From the NCBI RefSeq assembly GCF_050947875.1, contig NC_134572.1, forward strand, positions 158,431,105 to 158,495,104: 64,000 bases of DNA, given 5' to 3'. A program made the translations under genes and the position numbers. Positions 12,236 through 25,713 of the stretch are shown one piece after another (within the stretch, counting starts at the first letter, position 1; each line of letters opens with the position of its first letter). Below the pieces are notes generated by a model that was not told the DNA's origin, did no database searches, and was given only the letters and a program-made list of their open reading frames with translations. The DNA is from Dermacentor variabilis. Taxonomy: Eukaryota > Arthropoda > Arachnida > Ixodida > Ixodidae.

Positions 12236-12259
12236 TCTCTCTCTCTCTCTCTCTCTCTC
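12236..12259. repeat. (TC)n microsatellite
   Basis: About twelve uninterrupted TC repeats. Confidence 0.95.
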
Positions 12260-12476
12260 AATAAAAGACTGCATGTTTGCGCTTCGGTAGACCCGGCAAG
12301 ATACTTTTTAAATGACAACAGCGGTAAAGACGGAGAGGCTTCTCTCGCGTTGTCATTTTTCTAATCAGACGTATTGGCTGATTTAACGACGCCGCAAACA
12401 ACGGTAAATACCCGTGAGTGCGTGTTATTTTGTTAACTGTGTTCAACTAATATCAAGTGCGACTTTACTTTACTAA

Positions 12477-12490
12477 CCCCCCCCCCCCCC
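12477..12490. repeat. C14 homopolymer
   Basis: An uninterrupted run of C followed by ACCC. Confidence 0.95.
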
Positions 12491-14634
<2,144 letters not shown>

Positions 14635-14997
14635 GTTAAACTCAAGACGAACCAACTCCCACAAAGTTGTTTCTACCTCAAATCACTTGATGATGGTGAA
14701 AGTGCCAGTATTTTTTTTTTCAGTCGTGGTACGCCACACGAGCACATTTTACTACAGTAGTTGTACTAAGCAGTTTCGGCTGTCACACCTATTCGTATAT
14801 GCGTCATGATGTCATCGATAGATTCGCTCGCTACGTTCCTGCTACCGCCGTGGATATCGGATGCGGGTGCAGCTGAAAGAAATGCACGCAGCGATCTTGT
14901 TTATCTGTTCTTTTTTTTTTGTAAGTGTGTGAGCATCAACGTAATACCCGTAGCATTGTCGCTACACAGCGTCAGCACGTTTTGCTACACGCCATAC

Positions 14998-15259
14998 CGT
15001 CACAATAATTTAAAAAAAAACTAAATTATGGGTTTTTACGAGACAAAACCACTTTCTGATTAGGAAGCACGCCGTAGTGGAGGACTCCGGAAATTTGGAC
15101 CACCTGGGGTTCCTTAACGTGCACCTAAATCTAAGCGCATGGGTGTTTTCGCATTTCGCCCCCATCGAAATGCGGCCGCCGGGATTCGATCCCGCGACCT
15201 CGTGGTCAGCAGCCGAACACCACAGCCACTGAGCAACCATGGCGGGTCGTCACAATAAT
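14998..15259. repeat. Target-site duplication flanking a Ruka-like SINE
   Basis: CGTCACAATAAT occurs at 14998-15009 and again at 15248-15259, exactly bounding the SINE between them. The 12-bp perfect repeat defines the insertion ends. The stretch 14633-14997 to the left holds nothing recognisable. Confidence 0.9.
15010..15247 (-). mobile_element. Ruka-like SINE, full length
   Basis: Read on the minus strand it starts ACCCGCCATGG, has an A-box-like TGGTTGCTCAGTGGC and a B-box-like GGGATCGAATCCC, then the Ruka body (GGGGGCGAAATGCGAAAACA, TTTAGGTGCACGTTAAGGAA, CCCCAGGTGG), and ends in an A-rich tail at 15010-15025. The A and B boxes are an internal pol III promoter. Perfect 12-bp target duplications support insertion by target-primed reverse transcription. 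The 76-codon frame across it is the SINE translated by chance. Confidence 0.93.
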
Positions 15260-15639
15260 GTAGATGACGCTATGTCCGCTTTTCAATAATTAATTTCGTA
15301 TAAAATTATATCTCAAAACTGCCTCTCTACCTTCAGAATTGCTAAGTAGCCTTTTTTTTATTTGTAAAATAACCAGATGCTATAAAGCGACAACTTTGAA
15401 AATATGTCTGAGTACTCGTTTAAGGAAATTTCTAGTTTGGATCCTTTTTCATTTGTACGTCTATAGCGGAACCCTGCAAAAGCTGTTACCTTGTCACCCA
15501 CCTTTGAATTCATTGCTCCTCAGTTACCTCTGAACGCGTACGTGAACAGAATACGAGAAATGCCGCAATGTGTTTTATTTGAGCAGCGTAACGCGAACAC
15601 CACGTATTGGTCTTCGCGTTTCGCTGACCAGGGTCTCTT
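15260..15639. other. Non-coding stretch, nothing recognised
   Basis: AT-rich DNA with no recognisable repeat or gene. Confidence 0.5.
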
Positions 15640-16046
15640 GTAAGGCGCTGGCCGCGAGGTCAGCATCCCGGCCGTGGGGAAGTGGTGCGCGGCAGTCTCC
15701 GGAGCGGGGTCCACGCCGTCAGCGGGCGTCGCCGTCGGCACGCGGTTCCGACCAAAGGGCCGCGCCGCGGCCCATTAGGGTAGCATCGGTCTCGGTTCCG
15801 TGCCGAAGGGCACGAACGTCTTTCGACAGCGCCAAAGGACGCCGCGGCCGTGCGGAAAGAAGAACCAGAGGCGCCGGCAGGCAGCAGCCGGCCCGGCGTG
15901 TTTGTTTGACGGCGGGGAAAGGCAGTTAGGCTTAACCGCCCGTCCTACGCCGAACGCGCGCGCGGAAACGCTGGCTATAGCTGCTGCTAGCTCAATCTGC
16001 ACGGCGCGTGGAAGTCGTTTTGGCCGCCGCTTCCCCGCCCGACAGA

Positions 16047-16060
16047 TTATATATAGAAGG
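16047..16060 (+). promoter_or_regulatory. TATA box candidate
   Basis: TTATATATAGAAGG sits in otherwise GC-rich DNA, with a CpG-rich sequence about 30 bp downstream where a start would fall. Confidence 0.45.
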
Positions 16061-16496
16061 AGCGCGGCGGTTACGCCATTTTTTTTTCGCCGCAGCTGAG
16101 CGCGGTTCTCTTATTCCGTCCGTCCGCAGCTTGCTTGCCGCCGCTGCGCTCTGCATGCAATGGTTGCATCCCTCGCACAGGGACTCCCCGGGGCGGCAGT
16201 GAGGCGGCAGCGACGTTCTTCATGCTCGGAAACGCTGCCTCCACGCCAGAAAGGGTTGCCGCTCTCGGCTAAACTGCGAAACAAGGGAGGACGCGAGAAA
16301 CAAAAAAAAAAAAAAGTGGAGAAGACACGAGAGAACGAGATGAAGGGGAACTCGAGATCCGGTCCATTTGTTGTCGTTTCTCGGTCCAGCGCTTGTTTTG
16401 ATTCACTTCCCGCTGAAGCGGCGGCGGCCATGTTCGGAATGATGCATCAACAGCCCCCGCTGCATGAGGACCGGCGGCGTGCCGCGCTCCGCGGGC

Positions 16497-16513
16497 TTTT
16501 TATAAATGGAAGC
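16497..16513 (+). promoter_or_regulatory. TATA box candidate with downstream splice donor
   Basis: CTTTTTATAAATGGAAG is a strong TATA match inside the CpG island. A start about 30 bp on would give a short 5' exon ending at the GTG|GTAAGG donor at 16579/16580. Confidence 0.45.
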
Positions 16514-16900
16514 AGCTCGCGTCCCCAGCGTCCCTCCTGGAGAGAAGAGCGAGCCCTCCTGCCGTGGCTGCGCTGCGTGGTAAGGCCGTTGGTCTTGGCG
16601 ACGCTCCCTCTTCCTCTTGTATAAAGCTTTCTCCCTGCTTCTTTCCTGTCAACCGGCACCTGCCCCGCTGCTGCTATTGCTGTGGTCGTGTTTCTCTGGG
16701 TGCTCCATTCATTGCTTCAGCGCACCGTCGTGATGCTGCGCGACGCGTTTTATTTATCGTAGCAGGGGTGCCGACCCCGCGGGGCGCCGTGGTCCGCAGC
16801 TCGCTTGCACGTACGTGTGCGCCCTCGAGCTTCCGCTGCTTCGCTTCGAGCGCGTCCGAGACGAGTGGCGTTCCGGGACCGAACCCTTGAACGCCGCTTG

Positions 16901-18982
16901 ATTTTGAGACGGACGACGCATCAGCCCCCGGCTGAGGCGGTATCGAGCACCACCTAAATAAGACGTAGTGGAGCAATCACGTCGCTTCCTTTGGGTATCC
17001 CAACCGGGCAAGCGATGGGCATTAGACCAGAACGTAGATGAATAAAAAACACATCCGGGGAGATCTGCGCGACTTTCTGCACCAACCCAGTATTCGGCGA
17101 AGAGCAGTTACGTCGCAGCTGCAGTGATTACACAAAGGGAAATAAATAAACCATACAATAAACAATACATACGAGGTGGTGTAACGTATTACTGCGTCGA
17201 CAGTCTTTGACGACACAGGAGAGGTGCTCGACTGGTTTCTGCTGCAAAGGAACTGTACCGATGACGCCAATCGGCGAATGATTCAGATGAAAGCCTGTTA
17301 TCTCGTAAGAATAAACGATGCTGTGTTCAAGAAACTCGTCAATGCACGTGCGGATTATTCTCTGCCTTATATTGTCGACACAGCATACGAAAGAAATAGG
17401 CCAGTGTTAGCTCGATTTCTACAGAGATTTGTATTCGTTTAGTACCGGGACCGGTCTGCTACGCCTTCTTCATCTCACCGTGATAACTTGAAATAGCTAG
17501 CACCACTCCCCGTAATCCTGCCATGGTGTCATAGCGAAGATTATGCTGTATCATTCGGCCTGCGAGAAAAACAATGCCTACAGATCGTCTGCCATAGCAG
17601 CCCCCAACTTCTCCATGCTGACATGTGTGTCTGTGCAGAAACTTCAGCTGCAGTATTCAGAGTAGACTCTTGCTTGATGTGGACGTCGTAGAATTGCAAG
17701 TCGCTTAGTGATACTCGCCTTACACCATCTGAAATTGTGCTACAAAAGTCCCCTGCAACATTTACTTCGCCAGGTTCATGAAGGGGCTGGTCGATAGCCA
17801 GTGTCTTGAAAGGGTAGCGTTGTCTGGCTAGAAGAGCGTGTCACTCCACAGGTCTATACAAATAAACAACAATGTGTGCTGCCACAGAGTCACATAACGA
17901 TTCTTATTGTTCATTTTCTCATTTTTCTGTGAGACGGCGTGTTTTCTTCTGTGATCCAAAATTTACTTTCTGCTTCCTATCTGGGTCAGCTGATATTTGA
18001 CACATGACCAAAATCGGGAACCGATATACAAAAAGAAATTGACGACAGTAGGAAATGCGTGTCTTGAGGATCGCGCATTGCGCTAAATGCATGTTAAAGA
18101 CGTAAACGACTTCATCACTAAAATATCGTTTCTGTAGAAGTGGCCTAGCCATGTGTCGGCTCTTACACAGAGCCATGCTTACGGGGCATCAGAACATGAA
18201 ACAAAGGACTGATGACTATAGTGACGGGCCTGCCGTCTTTGTATCTTTTTCTGTACAGCATCAAGGTAAGCTGTACTGAATGTCTTTGTTAAAATTCAGC
18301 GACGCTGACTGATGTCACAGTATTTAACAAAATCATTCAGTCTCAAATGCTTCCCTTTCTTTATTCTACTCGTATATAGTTTGTTTACCAAATACCAGGT
18401 TTACCGAGGTTGTGGGTAAATACTCGGACAGAGTTACACCAGCAGACATAGTTGTTCTCTGCTACCCTAACCTACCAATGCAAATCTATACCGAAGCAAG
18501 TCAAGCTACACGACGAAGCCACAGAATGATGTTTCAGTTCAGCTGCACCTAATATTAGGCAATACAGAGCAACAAAGAGCGAATAAATGAAGTTTTGGTG
18601 TTTTCTTAAGTGCTATCTTGAATTACGTTGAGGTCTTAATAATGCAAAATATTTAAACAGTTCCTTATGAGGTCGGTTGGAACTTGTAGAGATAACGTTA
18701 GTAACTAAGATAATAATTAGATTAGCATAGTCTTTGTTTCCTCATGCGTGTTCTTCGACCTACTAGGACAAGGACTTTTTCTGTTTCCGAAGTTCAACGA
18801 AATGCGCTGGATGGGTCTTTTTCCAACTCTCTCGTCGCATTACTCGTTTCGTCCTTGACACGATGACTTCAGCCTGAACTTGAGTAAAAAGTTATGAACC
18901 CTGAAATAAGCATATGTGTGCTGTACATCGATGTCTCAATTTCTGCTCCTGAATAATACCGCAGCCAGTGAGAGCGCAACTT
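16901..18982. other. Non-coding stretch, nothing recognised
   Basis: Short open frames (17224-17442 plus, 17919-18176 minus) lack domain features. No repeat family was recognised. Confidence 0.5.
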
Positions 18983-19220
18983 ACCCGCCGTGGTTGCTCA
19001 GTGGCTATGGTGTTGGGCTGCTGAGCACGAGGTCGCGGGATCGAATCCCGGCCACGGCGGCCGCATTTCGATGGGGGCGAAATGCGAAAACACCCGTGTG
19101 CTTAAATTTAGGTGCACGTTAAATAACCCCAGGTGGCCAAAAATTTCCGGAGTCCTCCACTACGGCGTGCCTCATAATCAGAAAGTGGTTTTGGCACGTA
19201 AAACCCCAAATAAAAAAAAA
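18983..19220 (+). mobile_element. Ruka-like SINE, full length
   Basis: It begins ACCCGCCGTGGTTGCTCAGT (A box), continues with GGGATCGAATCCCGG (B box), GGGGGCGAAATGCGAAAACA, AACCCCAGGTGG and AAGTGGTTTTGGCACGTAAA, and ends in an A9 tail. The flanks GTGAGAGCGCAACTTA (left) and GTGAGAGAGAGCAACTAA (right) look like an imperfect target duplication. It is the cleanest head-plus-body copy and a good reference for the others. Confidence 0.93.
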
Positions 19221-22200
19221 ATGTGAGAGAGAGCAACTAACTAACAGTGAAAACGCACGCGCTTAAGTATATTCGTCGTTTCTCATTGCGTTAGGCTAGG
19301 AGCTTTAGCCTTGTTTATGGCAGGGCATTGATGCATTTTGCGTAATTCTCAGGCCAGGCGCGCTACTCATCCACTACCAAGAACAGCGGGAACGATAACA
19401 GACGAACAAGGAGGAAACACATGCTTCGTCTTAAGCGCTTTTTGCGGCATGAAACCTAACCGACCAGCCAAAGGTAACTTCTCATTCAGATTTTTTTTTT
19501 CCTGCGTATAGCTGCGAAAGGTTGCAAAAAAAGTTCGGAGTATTGCTTCGATGCTCTCCACGCGCTTTACTTCGAGAAAATGTCGTCCCCAGTTCGCAGA
19601 AATCACAGCGCGGCACCACCCACTAGTCCCATGCGTAGCTGTATATATGGCCCTCTCCTTTGCTGCACGTCATAAAGCCTGCATTCATTATAAGTACTCG
19701 ATTTCGGCCTCCTCCGGAGAGCTAGGGTAGCGTCGATAAAGACGCACCCAGGCTTTCATAACGATCATACCTGCCCCGCCTCAGCGTCCGTTCGAGGGAG
19801 TAGCTTGCGCTCTTTCGCCACATTGCTTCCACGTCTGCTACACCAGTCTATGCCTGCAGGCCCACAACGAGCAGACGCTACACATTTCCCTCAACGGACT
19901 CGGGGCCCTCAAGTACGTAGCAGAAGCAAAGCCTCGCGCGCAGACTAGCCTCGCCTCTGCAGCGCACAGCTCGTGTGTCTGGCTTTCCTCATACCGAATG
20001 ACAGTCCATTCCTTTCCGTGCCATTACTTCAGAATTAATTGTTTGGAGAAAGAAGAATGCAAATGTCAGGACAAGGGCAGGAATACGCTGTTCTAGCGGC
20101 CTGATGAAAGCCCACACCTCTTTTGTATTTCGTAGCAGGTTTTGAATACCTCGTTCATATGGGAATTAATTCACTGACGAACATGCATATTAAAAGGAAG
20201 CTATAGCTCGGGGGCTCCTATCTAAATACACGGAAAAGGAGAAATCGTTTTCCTTGGAAACAACTGCCCAAATGTGATCAGGTTTGTTGCATTTAAAAGA
20301 AAAAGTTAGCACATAGTGACTGTTGGCAGCGAATTTTTTATCTACGCCTTCAATAATTTTATTAACATTGTTGATGTTTGTAAATTTTATGAAAACGAAA
20401 CTATGATGTTCACAACTCAGTAACTCAGCAGTGAAAAGGAGTATCACAATTCTGTAAATTGTGTCTAATGATACATATAAAGCGGACAAGAAATTTATGT
20501 ATTATATATGGTTCTCAAGCAGAACACTAATATGTGAGTAAGACTTTTGCAAAACCCTTGCAAACAATGTACCAAACTCACGTAAGATGCAAATTATTAA
20601 ATCAAGTTTGTTCGCTTTGGATGTTCTGACCGATTCAGTTTACAGAACTGCGATATCTGTTCTTAGTGAACAGCTGCGAATTCGTATACTTCGTGCTTCT
20701 ATTCTTTTAAAACTTACCAATTTCTCAAAATTGCTTTTAGAAGGTTCAGACTATAACTGAAGATTCCGCTTCCAACAGTGACTAACATTTGAAATTCTCT
20801 CTCGAATGCAGCAAATTTTATTAAAATCGGCCCAGTGGTAGTCTCAGAAAAGCGCTTCCGCATTTTACATGCATTTAATGGGTGGCATGAGAGTTTGGCC
20901 CGAGCTGAAGTTTCTTCTTAAGGCGTACACATTAATTTACAAACTAAATTTTTTTTATACTCATGCAATACAGGGTTCTTTTCTAATACATGCAATTCGT
21001 CACAAGAGCAAACCCCCTCGAACGGCAGGCCCACATATAGAGAAAAGACGGCAAGCAAAGTTCACCTATAGTGTTAGTGTGCTTGCTAGCCAATGGATAA
21101 GCAACGCCGCTGCAAGCATTCCAACCTAGCCCCAACCTTAACATTAGCAATGACCATCACCGTATCTAAGTGCAGAGCTTAAGCACCACAAGCCCGTCCT
21201 TCATTCGTTCATAACGTTTCTGGCGATAATGCGCCAGAAGGTGCAGTTTCAGCTAACATGTAGCGCAATCCCTCCTTTTTTCAACTCTTCCATGCACAAT
21301 GAAAACAGCCGAAAGCACTGTTCGTGTCCCTTTATTCAAGTACATTTTACTAACATCTTCAATTAATAAAAAAAAGACTGCGATAATCGCGCTACACGGT
21401 GCATATACTGCATTTCACTAAAGTGGCGATGCCAATGTTGTAACGCCCAGAGACGCAATCCGAATTAGGTACAGCAGGCAAACCCAAGCATTCTGGAGTC
21501 ACTTGGCTCTGCGTGGCTGTAGACAAGGCAGGCGTAGATAAGCGAAGTAGCTCTGTACCACTTCTTTATAATTGGAAGACCGCTCAGTACTCCAAGAGTC
21601 GTTGTCGTGTCAGTACCTACTAATGACACAAAGTGAGCAAATCCAGGACATTATAATGACAACACGTAATTAGCATGGGACAACATAATTACCAACGGAC
21701 GTCAACATTGTTAGCGTTGACCTGTAGCTGAATATTATTATTACAAAGCATATTTATACAGGTACATCGCCACATCATGCAGGATGTCAAAAAACTTACA
21801 GAATTCTTAAAAGTCCGGCATGAATTCGAGCTGGTTCTCTCATTGATAGTTATCCGGCGTTCGCTCCAATGTGTTCTTTTTTCCCATTCGTACTTGTTTT
21901 CTTTGCAATAGGTGCTTAGTTCTTTATGAACCAACTAGCATGTTTCAAGATTTTTCTGCGTCCATGTCATGAGTCCTAAGAAAATACCGGCTTTAACTTC
22001 TACCATGTCCGTGCGCGACATTATTACGGAAACGTTACGTCGGAACTCTGTTCCAGGGGAATCAGTATTCTAGTGGACACTTTTGATAGTTCAGCGCTTT
22101 ATACCTGCTTTGGGTCTTGAATATTTTCCATTGAGCAATGTGCCTCACTGGCCTTGTGAGAGAGACGTTTCTGCACCCACAGAATAAAAACACTTCCTCT

Positions 22201-22439
22201 TGCCTACGGTAAATTACGTAAGAGTATTTCCCTACATCCAAAAGGACAAGTACTACACGCAAGAAAAAGCAAACTGGAATAATCAGGGATATAAGCTTAC
22301 TTTTTCATTCAGTCACCACAATTTCTTTCTTCCTTTCTTTCTTTATTTATTTCTTTACTAGAACATAAAACACACAAATGAAATATTTTGTCAGCCCGCC
22401 AAAGTGATTACATCTTTAGAAAGTTCAACCTTGCCTTTT
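19221..22439. other. Non-coding stretch, mostly unrecognised
   Basis: No gene recognised. An open frame at 20190-20489 (-, 99 codons) is protein-like in part but matches nothing I know. 20800-20930 (AAAATCGGCCCAGTGGTAGT onward) resembles sequence I associate with dispersed tick repeats, without enough structure to classify it. TGTATATATGGCC near 19641 is a weak TATA-like word. Confidence 0.45.
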
Positions 22440-22912
22440 AACACGCATTTAAATGCAGAGACCAACCTAGTAACTCCACAAACTATTTGTGCAAGTCATC
22501 CAGTTAATCCATGGCAAAACGTTTCAAAAAAGAGACGCGTGTTTCCACTTTATACCCTGAGCAAATTCGCCACCTAGCGGGTAAAAGGGCATGAAGGATG
22601 TAGAGGAGAGGGAGATGCGACGTGTAAATGACGTCACGCAAGTGATTCCTTCGCACACGAGCTTCTTAAAACACGTTTAAACTCGAGAGCCAAGTTCGCA
22701 ACTCCACGAACCAGCTTACTCGGGCCTCGCAGTTTCCCAATGGCGTGACGCTTGAGCACTACATGCCATCTCCATCTACACGGAAAGAAAAAACTGCCTC
22801 ACTTTTCATCTAGACATTTCGGCCACTTAGGCGGCGAAATCGCCGGGACGAAGTGTAACTGGGGAGAGAGGGAGGTTGCAGAGCGTACATGACGTCGCGA
22901 CGCACGTGATGC
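22440..22912. repeat. Diverged tandem duplication, ~235 bp unit
   Basis: Two adjacent blocks share ordered words: TTTTAACACGCATTTAAA / TTCTTAAAACACGTTTAAAC; GTAACTCCACAAAC / GCAACTCCACGAAC; CCATGGCAAAACG / CCAATGGCGTGACG; TTCGCCACCTAGCGGG / TTCGGCCACTTAGGCGG; AAATGACGTCACGCAAGTGA / CATGACGTCGCGACGCACGT. The second copy is richer in GC and runs into the CpG island. Confidence 0.6.
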
Positions 22913-23400
22913 CAATGTTGTCCGTACCGGAGTGACAGCAACGAGCACCTCGTCCCCCCTCCGCGTGCGCGTCGGGATGCGCACGAGGGAGGAAGGGGCG
23001 ACAAGGCCGCGCGCGTCTCGGTGCGGAGAATGGATCTGGCGCAGCGAGGGACGAGCCGCATGATGGACGGCGCTGCGTGGCGGCTCCGAGCGCGAGAGAA
23101 GCGCGCCCGAAGCGCCGCGAACGCGCCCGAAGCGCGCGCGCGCGACCGGGCTGCCAGGCAGGCGCTGACTGGGAGCGTCAACCAGCCACTAAACTTAGCA
23201 GCGCGCGCCGCGTCCTGCAAGGAGAGCGCGGCTCGGCGGCGGCCGTATAAATTCACATAAATCCTCCACGCTTGTTCTACGAGCAGGCTCTCCTGTCGCG
23301 TTCACTCGAGAGCACCTTCTAACTTGAGCTTAATGGAGGCGTGCCTGTGTGCCCCGGAGCTCGACTCGGCGCCCTCTTAGCCCCGCCGCCGAGTGCACTT
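22850..23400 (+). promoter_or_regulatory. CpG island with TATA box, candidate promoter
   Basis: Very high CpG density (GCGCGCGCGC near 23135) is followed by CCGTATAAATTCAC, a good TATA box at 23246-23253 on the plus strand. Any transcript would start near 23276. The first downstream ATG (23332) opens only a very short frame ending at a TAG, so coding sequence, if any, lies further on. CACGTGATG and TGACGTCG, E-box-like and CRE-like words, lie upstream. Confidence 0.4.
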
Positions 23401-24748
23401 GACTGAGCACCGCGCTCACGAGTCTTTCGAGTCGTCGTGGGCCTTACACTATATATGCAACCTGCAAAAAAGATGGTGCGAGGAAATCCTGCGGACAAGA
23501 TATAATTGCGCGAGGATTACATTGCACGATTGCGTACCGCGTTCACGCGGCAGCTTACTGAAGTGGCTCTGCAGTTCCAGTGACGGATTCAGCGGCGCAT
23601 GGTTGAAGGGACGCGCTGAAAAAAAAGCTCGCGCACTGTTAAGCAGGACGATCGTTGACGATGATTATAAGCCGGTATACTAATGCTCGATTTATTTGGT
23701 CAAATACGTCACTCTGTGTACAACTTTCCATAATTTGTTATTGTGGTCGACCGTGCGGCTGTTTGGACTCAGCTGATTTGACAGGGAAGTCAAAGGAAGA
23801 GGGCAAACACACCTTATTGGCAATTAGGGAGGCAGTAGTGTCAAAAATGCGCATGGAAAACGTGAGCCATCCCGTGCACTCCTCCAAGCAATTCAGTTTT
23901 TGATATCACGGCTCGAGGACGCACATGTGTGAGCGCTGTACTATTTCCATTCCTGCACAAAGTACTACGTATGCAGTGCTACTAAACTATATTTCTTCGT
24001 ACCTAGGCCACACACCATCGCCTGCGAAGCTCCATTTGACGCAATCTGGCCCCCAGCAACGAGGCATATGACACGGCTCAGTATGCAGGTTTTAGAGCAT
24101 TACCTTTATTCCTGAGTATTCTACGGTGGGCGTTTAAAGCTGTTCACTACTACGTTACCTATAAGATATCATCCATTCCCGTTCAGCAGCACAGTCCTCT
24201 TTCGCTTTCTAAGCAAAAGTAAGTCCATACGATGGACTTGGCTCGGCTTCGTCTATCCCCACCAACTTACGCATCTTACCGAAAGATATCGCCGCTGTAC
24301 TACAGCAAGCTATAGACATCAAAATGCTAGTTTGATACATTATCTGCGAGTCGAACGAGGTACGTTCAAGTCAACCCTGCCTTGTTCCCGCGCCTCTCAC
24401 AGTCACGTACTCGCCAAGTAACGCGAAAGATGGCGCTGTTTCGTGAATGATTATTGCTTGACGCAGCAAGAGAATACATTGCCAGAGTAAAGATGTAAAC
24501 AGCAGTTTAAACTTATTTTTGTTACTTTTTGAAGTGAATGCGTACCGAAACTTTACAGTAAGATAACTGCAGTAACTGCACATATGTGGCGGAAAGGGAC
24601 GTCGACAGTACCCTGACAAAAATATAGTCAAGTCCCTGCTTGTCTTTGCGTACACTCGAGGCCTTAGGATTCAACCAGGCCCTTTTCACGGGGGGAACGT
24701 TGTTGGGCCCTTGCACCCTGTTTATTTATCTTATATTTTTTCCTCATT
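23401..24748. other. Non-coding stretch, nothing recognised
   Basis: No domain-bearing frame and no recognised repeat. Confidence 0.45.
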
Positions 24749-25243
24749 GTGACTACACTGTTAAAAAGTTTGCACCTCTTGTGGCTTATCTTTTCCCGCA
24801 ACGATGATCGTCATCTGTCTTGCCTGCGTTTCCTTTCTTGAAAACTCCGCGCTCGCTACTTTCCTGTCGAGGATGCTATGTCGCGCTGGTAATGCGTATG
24901 CTGTTCTTGACCTCGAAGTGCCGGGAGCGCAACATTAACGATAGAAAATGCGGGCAACAGAGATGACGATTACACTATGATCATAGTTGCACTCTTTGGA
25001 GTGTATATTTCCCACACAACAATGATCGTCATCTGTCTTGCCGCATTTCCTTTCTTTAACGCTTCGAGCGCGGTACTTCCAAGTCACAAACGGTATGACA
25101 GCATGACAGAGCATTCTCGACAGGAAAGTAACGATCGCAGCGTTTTCAAGAAAGGAAATGCGGGCAAGAGAGATGACGATTATCGTTGTGTGGCAAATAT
25201 ACACCCCAAAGGGTGTAAACATTTTTTAGAGTGCACACTTTCC
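24749..25243. mobile_element. Foldback MITE with ~180-bp inverted repeats and nested inner inverted repeat
   Basis: The left arm (24749-24930) and the reverse complement of the right arm (25068-25243) share CACTNTNAAAAANTTTNCACC, GCAACGATGATCGTCATCTG / ACAACGATAATCGTCATCTC, TTGCCYGCRTTTCCTTTCTT, GAAAACNCCGCGCTCG-like sequence and ACTTTCCTGTCGAG. The centre holds a second, inner inverted copy (24948-24975 with 25018-25052), so the element reads as two foldback units joined. No coding capacity. No target duplication was clear. Confidence 0.85.
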
Positions 25244-25479
25244 ATTTAACCGGGGGCCACATGGAGCAGCAGCTTATATTGGTCCTATATTAAAACTTAT
25301 GCCTTCCTCTTGTGATTTTCTGAGCAATTAGCAATGAACGGCGACGTTTCACGGACTGAAGTAGAACGTGTTCCTGTTGAACAGATTTGGTTGGTTGCAC
25401 ATTCCAGCTAAGGAGAGCGAGGACAATCGAACACGCGTTCATAAACTAGTCGAGGGACGCTAGAAAAAGAAAGAGTATG

Positions 25480-25713
25480 AGAAAAATGGAAGAGAGGAAA
25501 GGCAGGGAGGTTCACCAGAGGAATGTCCGGTTTGCTACCCTGCACGGGGGAAGAGTATGGGATGTAAAGAAAGATATAGAGCAGAGCGAGAGAGCACACC
25601 TGCGCGCACATTTGAAGGGAAAAACAAATGAATAATTGGGTGGTTAACCAGATGATATCTCCGGTTGGCTACTCTGTGCCGGGAAAGGGGGAAAGGGATG
25701 CGATAGATGAGAG
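25480..25713. repeat. Two tandem copies of a dispersed repeat
   Basis: GGGAGGTTCACCAGAGGAAT...CCGGTTTGCTACCCTGCACG recurs about 140 bp later as GGGTGGTTAACCAGATGATA...CCGGTTGGCTACTCTGTGCC, each followed by GGGGGAAGAG/GGGGGAAAGG and a GATAGA-rich tail. I associate the motif with a common tick repeat; its class is unknown to me. Confidence 0.55.

Larger units (their letters stand above)
15640..16900 (+). promoter_or_regulatory. CpG island, best candidate host promoter in the window
   Basis: A dense CpG block with GCGCGC, CCGCC and GGCGG words and overlapping open frames on both strands. It contains two plus-strand TATA-type boxes (16047 and 16497) and, downstream of the second, a consensus-like 5' splice site GTGGTAAGG at 16579/16580. 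An ATG in a good Kozak context (GCGGCCATGT) lies at 16430. The pattern suggests the 5' end of a rightward gene, but I see no coding exon that I can name. Confidence 0.45.

Noticed and set aside
18990..19226. 78-codon frame starting MVAQWLW (and similar at 15010-15240)
   Set aside because: Chance translation of the Ruka-like SINE; the same peptide appears wherever the SINE does.
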